Shown here in pieces: positions 1 through 6,994 of a DNA stretch of 64,000 nt. This DNA comes from Ruminococcus sp. AM22-13. GTDB lineage: Bacteria; Bacillota; Clostridia; Lachnospirales; Lachnospiraceae. The notes beneath the pieces were generated by a model. The model worked only from the letters and a program-made list of their open reading frames with translations, did not search any database and was not told the DNA's origin. Location: contig NZ_QRIL01000020.1 of NCBI RefSeq assembly GCF_003471165.1, forward strand, positions 11,114 through 75,113, written 5' to 3'. How positions within the stretch are numbered: the stretch's first letter is position 1; every line of letters begins with the position of its first letter. A program made the position numbers and the translations under genes.

Positions 1-33
1 AAATATAATATGTAATGAAAGGGGTAATATATA

Positions 34-285
34 ATGGAAGTTGTTCGTAAAATTGTAGATGCAAAAAAATTGATGTCTGTGATTCCATTGCCAGAGACTA
101 TGCGTAACAGGCGAGTGGAAGTCATTGTATTACCTGCTGAGGAACAGAAAGTTTCTGAGAATTTAAAGAAGAGTGGCAATATAGAATCTTTAGTGGATTC
201 ATTAGTAGGAGTTATTCGGGACACGGGTATGACACTGGAGGATTATCGCGCTGAAAGGCTGGGAAAGTATGAGAATCTTGATTGA
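34..285 (+). CDS. Antitoxin of a PIN-domain toxin-antitoxin pair
   Basis: Short 83-residue protein directly upstream of, and overlapping by 17 bases, a PIN-domain toxin gene. Position, size and overlap are those of a type II antitoxin that neutralises the toxin and represses its own operon. The N-terminal half (about residues 5-38, with 'IPLPETMRNRRVEVIVLP') resembles the short beta-strand N-termini seen in VapB/AbrB- or DUF2281-like antitoxins. The C-terminal half is acidic and probably wraps the toxin. A GAAAGGGG ribosome binding site lies about 8 bases before the ATG. The exact antitoxin family is not certain; the role is inferred mainly from the neighbour. Confidence 0.72.
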   Translation: MEVVRKIVDAKKLMSVIPLPETMRNRRVEVIVLPAEEQKVSENLKKSGNIESLVDSLVGVIRDTGMTLEDYRAERLGKYENLD

Positions 286-685
286 TACAAATGTAATATT
301 GGATGTGTTGTTGAAACGATCTCCATTTTACGAAACAGCGATAGAAGTTTTAAAGTTATCGGCAAGAGATGATATTCAGGAATTTGTTTCAGCTTCAGCA
401 ATTACAGATATTTACTACATTGCATATAAGAATTTAAGAGATAAGGCAGCAGTAAGAGAGCTTCTGAAAAAACTGCTTTTGATTGTGTCCGTGGCAGGTG
501 TTTCGGAGGAAGAAATCCAAAAAGCACTGGAATTGGAATGGAACGATTTTGAGGATTCTGTACAGTATTCAGTAGCAGCACTAAATGAGATGGATGGAAT
601 AATTACTCGAAATGTAAAGGATTATTCATCAGCAGAAATGCAGGTATGGGAACCGGCTCAGTTTCTTGAAAAAACAAAGTGCTGA
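269..685 (+). CDS. PIN-domain toxin (VapC-like endoribonuclease)
   Basis: 138-residue PIN-domain protein, the usual VapC length. It begins with the diagnostic beta strand and first acidic residue 'RILIDTNVILDVLL' (Asp6), has a middle acidic residue in 'SASAITDIYYIA', and a C-terminal acidic cluster around 'EWNDFEDSVQYSVAALNEMDGIITRN', where Asp and Glu would coordinate Mg2+/Mn2+. PIN toxins cleave RNA such as tRNA or rRNA; the target here cannot be told. The start codon lies inside the antitoxin gene, which suggests translational coupling. The pair sits immediately left of an apparent tRNA 3' fragment, so it may be cargo of an integrated element. Confidence 0.85.
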   Translation: MRILIDTNVILDVLLKRSPFYETAIEVLKLSARDDIQEFVSASAITDIYYIAYKNLRDKAAVRELLKKLLLIVSVAGVSEEEIQKALELEWNDFEDSVQYSVAALNEMDGIITRNVKDYSSAEMQVWEPAQFLEKTKC

Positions 686-761
686 TTTGCTTACACTTTT
701 GATTACACTCAAAAGAAGGTGTGCTGAACCCTCCTGTTTTTCTAGGTTTGCAGACCTGAAT

Positions 762-786
762 TCCGGTTCGATTCCGGTCTGCGGCA
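762..786 (+). pseudogene. Possible tRNA 3' fragment (T-arm plus acceptor strand)
   Basis: The segment carries a T-arm-like CCGG-TTCGATT-CCGG hairpin followed by a seven-base acceptor-like strand CTGCGGC and discriminator A, then 12 bases later a strong terminator, the arrangement of a tRNA gene end. No matching 5' half (GCCGCAG, D-arm, anticodon arm) is visible upstream, where the toxin gene ends at 685. This fits a tRNA 3' end duplicated or left behind when an element integrated. It is only about 25 bases long, so chance resemblance is possible. Confidence 0.35.
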
Positions 787-798
787 TGATTTTAAGTG

Positions 799-838
799 AG
801 AGAAACGTTGTAAAATCAACGTTTCTCTTATTTTTTTC
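799..838 (+). terminator. Rho-independent terminator
   Basis: Perfect 12-bp stem (AGAGAAACGTTG / CAACGTTTCTCT) with a six-base loop at 811-816, followed by a T-rich run to about 838. It ends rightward transcription from the toxin-antitoxin pair or from the vanished tRNA. Confidence 0.85.
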
Positions 839-962
839 TTATAGGTTTTGAACACACTTGAATCAAGTGAATTCCATGCTTCGATAAAAGGGCAACAATT
901 ATCTGAGAATCTGTGTTAGAATAAAGATAATAAGAGATAAACAGAAAGAGAGAAACGAAGTA

Positions 963-1910
963 ATGTCACAAAAACAAAACACGTTAACAAGAACAGGAAT
1001 CGTAGCACTTCTTGCCTGTGTATGCTGCATTTTATGGGGAAGTGCAATTCCGGTGATCAAGACGGGATATAGCTTGATGAATGTAGATTCCGCAGACACT
1101 GCCAGTCAGATCGTATTTGCCGGAATTAGATTTACATTGGCAGGAATTCTGGTTCTGATTTTTGCATCTGTTCGTGAGAAAAAGATTATGATCCCGGACA
1201 GGGAAATCCTGAAATATGCTGTGCCGGTATGTCTGGCTCAGACAGTAGGACAGTATTTTTTCTTTTATATAGGCGTTGCGCATACGTCCGGAGTTAAAGG
1301 TGCTATCATTACCGGGCTTGGAAATTTTATCGCAATTTTATTGTCCTGTCTGGTTTTTCGAAAAGAACGTATGACGGGGAGAAAAATTGCAGGCTGTGTA
1401 CTGGGATTTGCAGGAGTTGTAGTAATTAATCTTATGGGAAATTCTCTTGATATGGGATTTAAGCTGACAGGAGAAGGATTCATTCTGATTGCACAGCTTT
1501 CCTATGGAATCTCTACGGTATTGATCAATCTTTTTTCCAGAAAAGTCTCTCCGGTGGTATTGAGCGGAACCCAGTTTACGATGGGAGGGATTGTCCTGAC
1601 ATTGATTGGTATCGGAATGGGAGGTCATTTGGGAAATGTTACAGTGGGAGGTGTGGCTATCATCTTTTATCTGGCAATGGTTTCTGCGGTGGCTTATACA
1701 CTCTGGTCGGTTCTGCTTGCATGGAACGATGTCTCGAAAGTTGCTATTTTTGGATTTGTCAATCCGTTGTGCAGTGTGATATTGTCCGCATTGATACTTG
1801 GAGAGGTAAAGCAGGCATTCAATATCGGAAGTCTGGTGGCTCTGATCCTGGTTTGTGCCGGAATTTATATTGTCAATGCGAAGGTAAAAGACTCGAAAAG
1901 GGAAATATAA
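963..1910 (+). CDS. EamA/DMT-family transporter
   Basis: 315-residue, strongly hydrophobic protein with about ten membrane segments in two halves, the pattern of the drug/metabolite transporter superfamily with duplicated EamA domains. The first half opens with 'CILWGSAIPVIKTGY', a typical EamA start, and closes with 'LGFAGVVVINLMG'. The second half starts near 'LTGEGFILIAQLSYGIS' and ends 'VALILVCAGIYIVNAK'. These proteins export or exchange small metabolites such as amino acids; the substrate is not predictable. The gene stands alone between terminators. A purine-rich GAGAGAAACGA region precedes the ATG. Confidence 0.9.
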   Translation: MSQKQNTLTRTGIVALLACVCCILWGSAIPVIKTGYSLMNVDSADTASQIVFAGIRFTLAGILVLIFASVREKKIMIPDREILKYAVPVCLAQTVGQYFFFYIGVAHTSGVKGAIITGLGNFIAILLSCLVFRKERMTGRKIAGCVLGFAGVVVINLMGNSLDMGFKLTGEGFILIAQLSYGISTVLINLFSRKVSPVVLSGTQFTMGGIVLTLIGIGMGGHLGNVTVGGVAIIFYLAMVSAVAYTLWSVLLAWNDVSKVAIFGFVNPLCSVILSALILGEVKQAFNIGSLVALILVCAGIYIVNAKVKDSKREI

Positions 1911-1965
1911 AACCATGTAAGCAAAAGGGGTTGTTTTGAAGATGTAATTCAGCGATATCCCATAA

Positions 1966-2019
1966 ACAAGTATAAAAAATGAAGCAGACAAAACATCTGC
2001 TTCATTTTTTTATACTTGT
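1966..2019. terminator. Bidirectional terminator between convergent genes
   Basis: Long hairpin with stem ATGAAGCAGA / TCTGCTTCAT, extended outward by complementary A and T tracts and by ACAAGTATA / TATACTTGT. Either strand shows a stem followed by a T run. It lies between the converging EamA transporter and FeoA-like genes and overlaps the last codons of the latter. Confidence 0.85.
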
Positions 2020-2222
2020 ATTCTGTCTGCAACTTCGTTTCCCAGAACGATTTTTCGATCAGCGGAAGAAATGATCAGAGAGTCGTGGAATTTCTGAAGG
2101 ACGCGGATCGTACTGCCTTCATGAATGTCCATATCGTTCATAGCTTTCATAACTTCTGGCAGTCCGAACATCCATTTGATCGTATAAGTGCTTCCCTGAC
2201 TGGATTTTGATAATGAATGCAT
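2010..2222 (-). CDS. FeoA-domain protein
   Basis: 70-residue protein consisting of one FeoA-type SH3-like domain. The 'GSTYTIKWMFG' opening, 'LNDMDIHEGSTIRVL'-like centre and 'IVLGNEVADRIQV' ending are the family pattern. FeoA proteins support the FeoB ferrous-iron transporter, and the same fold is a regulatory domain in DtxR-like proteins. No feoB lies nearby, so this is a stand-alone paralogue of unclear role. The ribosome binding site AAGGAGG is at 2231-2237 on the minus strand. The palindromic segment upstream (2268-2296) may be its operator. Confidence 0.8.
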   Translation of the reverse strand: MHSLSKSSQGSTYTIKWMFGLPEVMKAMNDMDIHEGSTIRVLQKFHDSLIISSADRKIVLGNEVADRIQV

Positions 2223-2267
2223 AAAAACAACCTCCTTGCATAGAAATAAGGCGGGTAATTAAAATTT

Positions 2268-2296
2268 ACCTGGTGTCAGGTATTTGTCATACCTGA
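2268..2296. promoter_or_regulatory. Overlapping palindromes upstream of the FeoA-like gene
   Basis: Two nested inverted repeats share a half-site: ACCTG-gtgt-CAGGT (2268-2281) and TCAGGTAT-ttgtc-ATACCTGA (2276-2296). They lie about 50-75 bases upstream of the FeoA-like start codon, a fitting place for a repressor site. Which regulator binds is unknown. Confidence 0.4.
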
Positions 2297-2427
2297 AATT
2301 GACAGAGACACATGGAAACGGATTACCATAAAATTACTAAAAGTTAATATCAGATAATTTGTTTCTTAAGTTTTAATAATTGTATAACTGTAAGTGCCAG
2401 TTCGTCAATTATAACATTATTCTATGC

Positions 2428-2461
2428 AATATCTGAATAATCCTTCATTTATTCAGATATT
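2428..2461. terminator. Hairpin between divergent-looking minus-strand genes
   Basis: Perfect 13-bp inverted repeat AATATCTGAATAA / TTATTCAGATATT with an eight-base loop. It lies downstream of the ribbon-helix-helix gene on the minus strand and could be its terminator, although the T run is short. Confidence 0.5.
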
Positions 2462-2582
2462 TCAGGGTGACTGAGGCTTTTTTATTTGTGCAATCAGATT
2501 CGCAGACAAGTAAATGATATAGTTATTTCGATAGATCAGGTAAGTCCCTGGATTCAATTCCGGATATCCGATTACTCGAAAG

Positions 2583-2777
2583 TTATTCTACGAATTTCAG
2601 ATTTTCCAGAGCATAGCGGAGTGCCATGCACATCAGTTCATTTCTCGAACGTCCGCTTTTTGCAGATAATTTATCATATTCTTCCTGAAGTTCACGTTCA
2701 AGTCGGATGGTCATAGTAATAGATTTATCCTCTTTTTTATCAGTATATTTTGGCCGGACAATAAAATCTTTTGTCAT
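2583..2777 (-). CDS. Small ribbon-helix-helix (CopG/Arc-type) protein
   Basis: 64-residue protein. The segment 'KSITMTIRLERELQEEYDKLSAKSGRSRNELMCMALRYALEN' (residues about 18-60, quoted in parts) has the beta strand followed by two helices of Arc/MetJ/CopG DNA-binding proteins, with the 'SGRSRNEL' turn. Such proteins bind DNA as dimers, often as antitoxins or plasmid and metabolic repressors. No toxin partner is next to it. The start at 2777 is chosen because AGGAGGT (2783-2789, minus strand) lies five bases upstream; a longer reading frame to 3050 has no ribosome binding site and unlike composition. Confidence 0.72.
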   Translation of the reverse strand: MTKDFIVRPKYTDKKEDKSITMTIRLERELQEEYDKLSAKSGRSRNELMCMALRYALENLKFVE

Positions 2778-3105
2778 GATTATACCTCCTATAATATAAA
2801 GTATAATTACAAGGCATTGACATTGATATATCACAAAACTATAATACATATATGTAACACGATACAAAAGAAAAAGCATTGCCATAGGTTTATATGCTAC
2901 AAAAGAGGGGAATATTATAATTAGTGTAGTAGTAGATTTCCGGAATAATTTTACGTTTAAATTTCTTATTTCCGCATTACCATTGGTTGTTATAGCTACC
3001 ACTACGTCTTGAAATAAAAATTTATCCGGAAAGATTATTTCAAGAATCAACTTGTTAGTACACTGATGATTAGCTGAGATTAATTTTTAGAGAGTTAGAA
3101 GAATA
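2778..3105. other. Intergenic region with nested inverted repeats
   Basis: No gene is seen. The stretch 2923-3064 contains nested inverted repeats: AGTGTA/TACACT at its outer ends and TTTCCGGAATAA (2937-2948) facing TTTATCCGGAAA (3021-3032). The segment 3031-3055 recurs with one mismatch at 43493-43517. It may be a degenerate mobile or structured-RNA element. Confidence 0.4.
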
Positions 3106-3432
3106 ATGAAAAGTATAATTCAGAAATTGTACAATCTGTGCATGGAAGAAAATGACAGGACAGACATTGAGAGGCTGAGAACACAGGGCGATGATCTGTG
3201 TAAAAAGAAAAGAGAGGATGCCTATCAGTCATACCAGAAACTACGCTCCAGGCTGACAGGAGAACTGGCAGAGGAACTGGACATACTGATGGATAAACAT
3301 CTGGAAATATTTCCACAGGAATTGGAAAACAGTTTTGAGGCAGGATTTAAAACAGGAGCAAAATTGATGTGTGAAATTTTTTCAGAAGAAGCAGAGACAA
3401 TAAAGAGATACGGTTCGTTCCGTGACCAATGA
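3106..3432 (+). CDS. DUF6809 family protein
   Basis: 108-residue, highly charged, mostly helical protein. The C-terminal 'SFEAGFKTGAKLMCEIFSE' is the hallmark of DUF6809, a family common in Lachnospiraceae, often in mobile or phage-like surroundings and of unknown function. No membrane segment or signal peptide is present. The ATG at 3106 follows AGAGAG TTAGAAGAATA with only a weak ribosome binding site. A hairpin follows at 3460-3499. Confidence 0.72.
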   Translation: MKSIIQKLYNLCMEENDRTDIERLRTQGDDLCKKKREDAYQSYQKLRSRLTGELAEELDILMDKHLEIFPQELENSFEAGFKTGAKLMCEIFSEEAETIKRYGSFRDQ

Positions 3433-3459
3433 CAAGAAAGACAAAAGCTTATAGATTTG

Positions 3460-3499
3460 CAGACAGATGCCCGTGGAGAGATCCGCGGGCATTTGTCTG
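3460..3499 (+). terminator. Weak hairpin terminator after the DUF6809 gene
   Basis: Fourteen-base arms CAGACAGATGCCCG / CGGGCATTTGTCTG pair with two G-T wobbles around a 12-base loop. No T tract follows, so termination efficiency is doubtful. Confidence 0.45.
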
Positions 3500-3512
3500 A
3501 GGAATAACATCA

Positions 3513-3599
3513 GTTACGAGTCAAAATTCATTAAAAATCGCCTTTGATGATAGGATTTTGACTTGTATGTCTCGGGATAGTAGACTGCTGAATAGTTAC
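3513..3599 (+). repeat. Left-truncated copy of the 109-bp miniature element
   Basis: Shares with 58130-58216 the GTTACGAGTCAAAAT start, the imperfect central hairpin, the ACTTGTATGTCTCGGGATAG block and the GACTGCTGAATAGTTAC end. The left terminal repeat GTAACTGTTCAG is missing and no target duplication is visible. It is an older, truncated copy of the family described at 53190 and 58108. Confidence 0.75.
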
Positions 3600-3635
3600 A
3601 GCTATTCAATAAACTGTGATTGCATTTTCGTTACT

Positions 3636-4382
3636 TTAGACAGTCACGTGAGGTTCATTCTTATCAGCAGTTGCAAGAGTATTAAATGGAATCTCATTTA
3701 AAAGCCGCTCAATCGTATGCATATGCTCATTCATAATTTTTTCTGCAAGAGGTGCATCTTTGTCAGTTATTGCATGAACAAGTCGTGTGTGCTGAGAATC
3801 AATTTCAGGTGCATCGTTGTTCTTTTTCATAAAATAAGAACGTATTCCGGTAATCATGTTTTCTGTAAGCTGGGCAGAAGCATTCAACACGCTCAGGATT
3901 AATGGATTTGCAGAAATCTGTGCAATTTTCATATGCAGATCACGATCCAGATCACCGCGGACTTTTTCATCCTGGGTGCTGTCCAGTTTGGCAATAATAA
4001 GCTGGAGTTCAGCTGCATCTAATGGTGTACAGTTTTGGGCTGCGAGAAATGCAGCTTTACTTTCCAGTGCACCTCGAAGCTGCAGGGCATCCTGAATTTT
4101 ACTGTTATACATCTGAAACAGGATAGATAATGGCTCAGTAAGACAGTTGCGGAGATCTGCTGCAATATAATTAGCGCCACCATGTACGCTGACGGTAATC
4201 CCCAGCAGGGAAAGTGCTTTCAGAACTTCACGTAAAGCAGGTCTGGAAATCCCGAATTCTTCAGCCAGAATACGTTCCGCCGGAAGAGCATCTCCCGGTT
4301 TCAGTTCTCCGGTCTGGATTTTCTCGATGATTTGTTTGAGAACATCATTGAATGTGCTGGTTTTATCTATTTTTCTAAACAT
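3636..4382 (-). CDS. FadR/GntR-family transcriptional regulator (FCD domain)
   Basis: 248-residue regulator. Residues about 10-75 form the GntR winged helix ('EKIQTGELKPGDALPAERI', then 'FGISRPALREVLKALSLLGI' as the recognition helix region). Residues about 95-235 form the helical FCD effector domain, including the metal-ligand-type 'DRDLHMKIAQISANPL' and 'QHTRLVHAITDKDAPLAEKIMNEHM' segments. FCD regulators sense organic acids or sugar acids and repress catabolic genes. The gene stands alone, and the next gene on its strand is 500 bases upstream, so the target is not evident. A GAAAGAGGAAA ribosome binding site precedes the ATG. Confidence 0.9.
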   Translation of the reverse strand: MFRKIDKTSTFNDVLKQIIEKIQTGELKPGDALPAERILAEEFGISRPALREVLKALSLLGITVSVHGGANYIAADLRNCLTEPLSILFQMYNSKIQDALQLRGALESKAAFLAAQNCTPLDAAELQLIIAKLDSTQDEKVRGDLDRDLHMKIAQISANPLILSVLNASAQLTENMITGIRSYFMKKNNDAPEIDSQHTRLVHAITDKDAPLAEKIMNEHMHTIERLLNEIPFNTLATADKNEPHVTV

Positions 4383-4889
4383 CTATTTTCCTCTTTCTTT
4401 ATCCTTTTGTCATATAGCGGAATGCACGTATATTTATTATTATAACTTATAAAAACACAGATGCAACTGATTCTTTTTGAATTTATTGTGTCTGTTTAGT
4501 TACTGTTCACTGGTAATATCCCGCGAGGTGTTTTTTGTGAGCGAAGGTCACCTACAGGACCTGCCACTGGCAGCTCCTTACGGATGCATGGCAACTTTGC
4601 GGTATATTTTGCAGAAAGCCTTTTTCAAACACACTCTAAGACAAAGGATTTTGACATAAACTTGCAAAAAGTTATAACTTGTTTATAAATTTTATAATTT
4701 TATTAGAAATTAGACAAATTTCTCTCACATTTATACGTTATGATATTTACATCTTAAGGAGATGACAGACCTTAAGAAAAAATCTTTCCTTTCCCTAAAA
4801 AGTGTAAAATGAACAGTAGATCACCGCTCAACCGACAAGATCGCCGGAGGGGCGGTGATTTTATTTTATAAGAACCCTGTGCTGAGTTC
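4383..4889. other. 507-bp intergenic region with a miniature-element half and a hairpin
   Basis: No protein gene is supported. The segment 4499-4526 (GTTACTGTTCACTGGTAATA, then TCCCGCGA) is the reverse complement of the right end of the 109-bp element at 53270-53298, so a half-element lies here in inverse orientation. A + strand hairpin with a T-rich tail is at 4819-4870. Between them are A+T-rich bases and the promoter-like 4660-4745 stretch. Confidence 0.5.
4819..4870 (+). terminator. Terminator-like hairpin on the + strand
   Basis: ATCACCGC pairs with GCGGTGAT across a loop that holds a smaller imperfect stem, followed by TTTTATTTTAT. It points rightward, but no + strand gene ends here; a small RNA from the 4700 region, or termination of antisense transcription facing the ATPase gene, is possible. 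Confidence 0.45.
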
Positions 4890-6620
4890 TTATGAACGTC
4901 TGTAACGGTTGAAGCAGGCGTAGATTTCCTGAGAACGTGGGACGGCATAGCCACAGGAAATTTTATGATTGTCTGCGAAGAAAGCCAAACCGTTTTGAGT
5001 CAGATTTTTTTGCAGGAATTCTACGATTTCAGGAAGTGTTCTTTTTCCATCAATCAGGTGTTCTACTGCATATTTCAGAAGGAGGCTTAAAGCGGCAGTT
5101 TGTTCTGTATCGATCAGCTGCTCGATATAGCGAAGATCGATTTCCTGCCGGCCCAGAGAGAATCCGTCTGTTTTGGAGACTTTGGTTTTTAAACGTTCAG
5201 GTCTGTCATTATTGTGCTGGTGTCTGTTACGCTGCAAAGAACCAGAAGATTGCACTGCTTTCGTCATTATACGGTGACTTTCTGGAATGCGAAATTCCGG
5301 GACCGGAACATTCGCCAGAGGATATTGGACGCATAATGATTTGACAGAAGCGGTAATGTCCTTGGGTATATAATTGTCCATCTGAATGACTGTGTCTGCA
5401 ATATGAAAGAATGCTCCGGAACTTCCAGCTACCAGTATGGTAGAAATACCTGCTTTTTCATAAAGGTCACGTGCACGCTCAAGGAAAGGCGTGATTGGCT
5501 CTTTATCCCGTTGAATGACTTGCTGCATAAAGGCGTCCCGTACCATAAAATTAGTGGCAGAAGTATCTTCATCAAGAAGGAAAAGCTGGCTTTTTGCTTC
5601 CATACTTTCTACGATTCCGGCCGCCTGGGAAGTACTTCCGCTGGCGTCCAGTGTGGAAAAACAATGGGTATCTTTTTTATTTGGAAGGTCATTGATGAAG
5701 AGAGAAATATCGACATCTTTGATAAAACGGCCTTCCTCAGAACGAAGCTTAACAGCTGTGTTATCTGTGATTACATATTCGCGTCCATCTCCTGGGATAT
5801 GATTATATACGCCAAGTTCAAGCGCATTCAGAAGAGTAGATTTGCCATGATAACCACCGCCTACGATCAAAGTGATTCCCTTTGGAATTCCCATTCCTGT
5901 GATTGTTCCTTGGTGTGGAAGCTCCATGGAAATACGAAGACTTTCAGGAGAATTGAAAGGGATGGAATCCTTCATAGGGCGGGAAGAAATGCCGCTTTCT
6001 CTGGGAAGAATAGCACCATCAGCTACAAATGCGCAGAGATTTCGGCAGGACAGTTCATGACGGATGAATTCCTGATCTTCGGCAAGCTGCATATAATTTA
6101 ACAGGTTCTGTGCATCAAGACTGCAATAGAAGAAAGACTTGCGAACACATACAGGCAGGAAATCAAAAAGAATTTTTTCCAGTTCTGTGGCGTTAATGGT
6201 ACGTCCATTGGCAGGAAAGCCTACAAAGAAACGGACGGTTATGCCTTTTTCATTGATTTCACATGCTGTTCGGGAAAGAATTTCCTGATCGCAGTGGCTT
6301 ACTGTGATAAGACCGCTTTTACCGGAGCCTTTTGCACGGAAACTAAAGTGGCTGACCTGTTTTTCAAACTGGCGGGTGAGGTAGTCACAAAGAGTTGTTC
6401 TGGAGAGAAAATTTTTATAATATTCTTTCGGAAAGCGGGCATCTGTGTGGGAAATCTGGACGCTTACGTGAGAAGGGGATGCAAAAGGATCACCCTGTAC
6501 ATGGTCGATGGAAAGAAGATAATTTCCGAAATGATAGACACCTTTCAGAGCTTTGTAGGCTGGATAACTTTTTCTGTTTATGGAATGAAGCTGCTGACGC
6601 AGCTCTTCTGAATTATTCAT
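4890..6620 (-). CDS. ABC-class ATPase (PF09818-type)
   Basis: 576-residue protein of the 'predicted ATPase of the ABC class' family, a soluble protein with no membrane domain. The Walker A motif 'VGGGYHGKSTLLNAL' lies near residue 255 and the Walker B/aspartate region 'SQLFLLDEDTSATNFM' near residue 345. N-terminal residues 1-60 hold the family's 'YPAYKALKGVYHFGNYLLSI' segment. The last 100 residues, after a low-complexity basic linker ('RNRHQHNNDRPERLKTK'), form the C-terminal helical domain. Function is unknown. The gene is monocistronic, with ribosome binding site AGGAGG just before the ATG at 6620. Confidence 0.88.
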   Translation of the reverse strand: MNNSEELRQQLHSINRKSYPAYKALKGVYHFGNYLLSIDHVQGDPFASPSHVSVQISHTDARFPKEYYKNFLSRTTLCDYLTRQFEKQVSHFSFRAKGSGKSGLITVSHCDQEILSRTACEINEKGITVRFFVGFPANGRTINATELEKILFDFLPVCVRKSFFYCSLDAQNLLNYMQLAEDQEFIRHELSCRNLCAFVADGAILPRESGISSRPMKDSIPFNSPESLRISMELPHQGTITGMGIPKGITLIVGGGYHGKSTLLNALELGVYNHIPGDGREYVITDNTAVKLRSEEGRFIKDVDISLFINDLPNKKDTHCFSTLDASGSTSQAAGIVESMEAKSQLFLLDEDTSATNFMVRDAFMQQVIQRDKEPITPFLERARDLYEKAGISTILVAGSSGAFFHIADTVIQMDNYIPKDITASVKSLCVQYPLANVPVPEFRIPESHRIMTKAVQSSGSLQRNRHQHNNDRPERLKTKVSKTDGFSLGRQEIDLRYIEQLIDTEQTAALSLLLKYAVEHLIDGKRTLPEIVEFLQKNLTQNGLAFFADNHKISCGYAVPRSQEIYACFNRYRRS

Positions 6621-6994
6621 GTGGAAACCTCCTGAATTAATTGATAGATTGTTATTTTTTACACGCTGTTATTCTGCGGAGTGTTTTGACATATATATGC
6701 CAAAATTCCAAGACATACAAGCCTCAATTCCATTGTTGCTGCAAGCGATCTGGAATTAGGGATACATTATTGAGAAACGAAGTGAACAGCTATGTAGAAT
6801 CTAAATATAACTATAATAGAAGCTAAGAAGATTGTCCAGACACAGGAAGTTAGGAATAAAAAACTTTTTGAGCTTAACATCATTGTATGGAAAAATTAAG
6901 AAGGATGTTTTATAATAGAAAAAGCAATACTAGAGTCAGATAGTTGCCGAAAAAACAAACGGCGGCAACGTCAGATAGAAAGGCGGAATCATAA
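6621..6994. other. 374-bp divergent intergenic region
   Basis: Lies between the divergent ABC-class ATPase and M18 aminopeptidase genes. It contains A+T-rich DNA suitable for promoters in both directions and the GAAAGGCGG ribosome binding site of the aminopeptidase. No RNA gene, repeat or further protein was recognised. Confidence 0.5.

Noticed and set aside
899..1099. 66-codon open frame antisense to the EamA gene start
   Set aside because: Overlaps the promoter and first codons of a clear transporter gene and has no ribosome binding site.
2778..3050. N-terminal extension of the ribbon-helix-helix gene
   Set aside because: The extension is hydrophobic and non-family, crosses inverted repeats, and the AGGAGGT site fixes the start at 2777.
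5403..6101. 232-codon open frame on the + strand
   Set aside because: It is the reverse shadow of the ABC-class ATPase gene, without a plausible start signal or protein-like composition.
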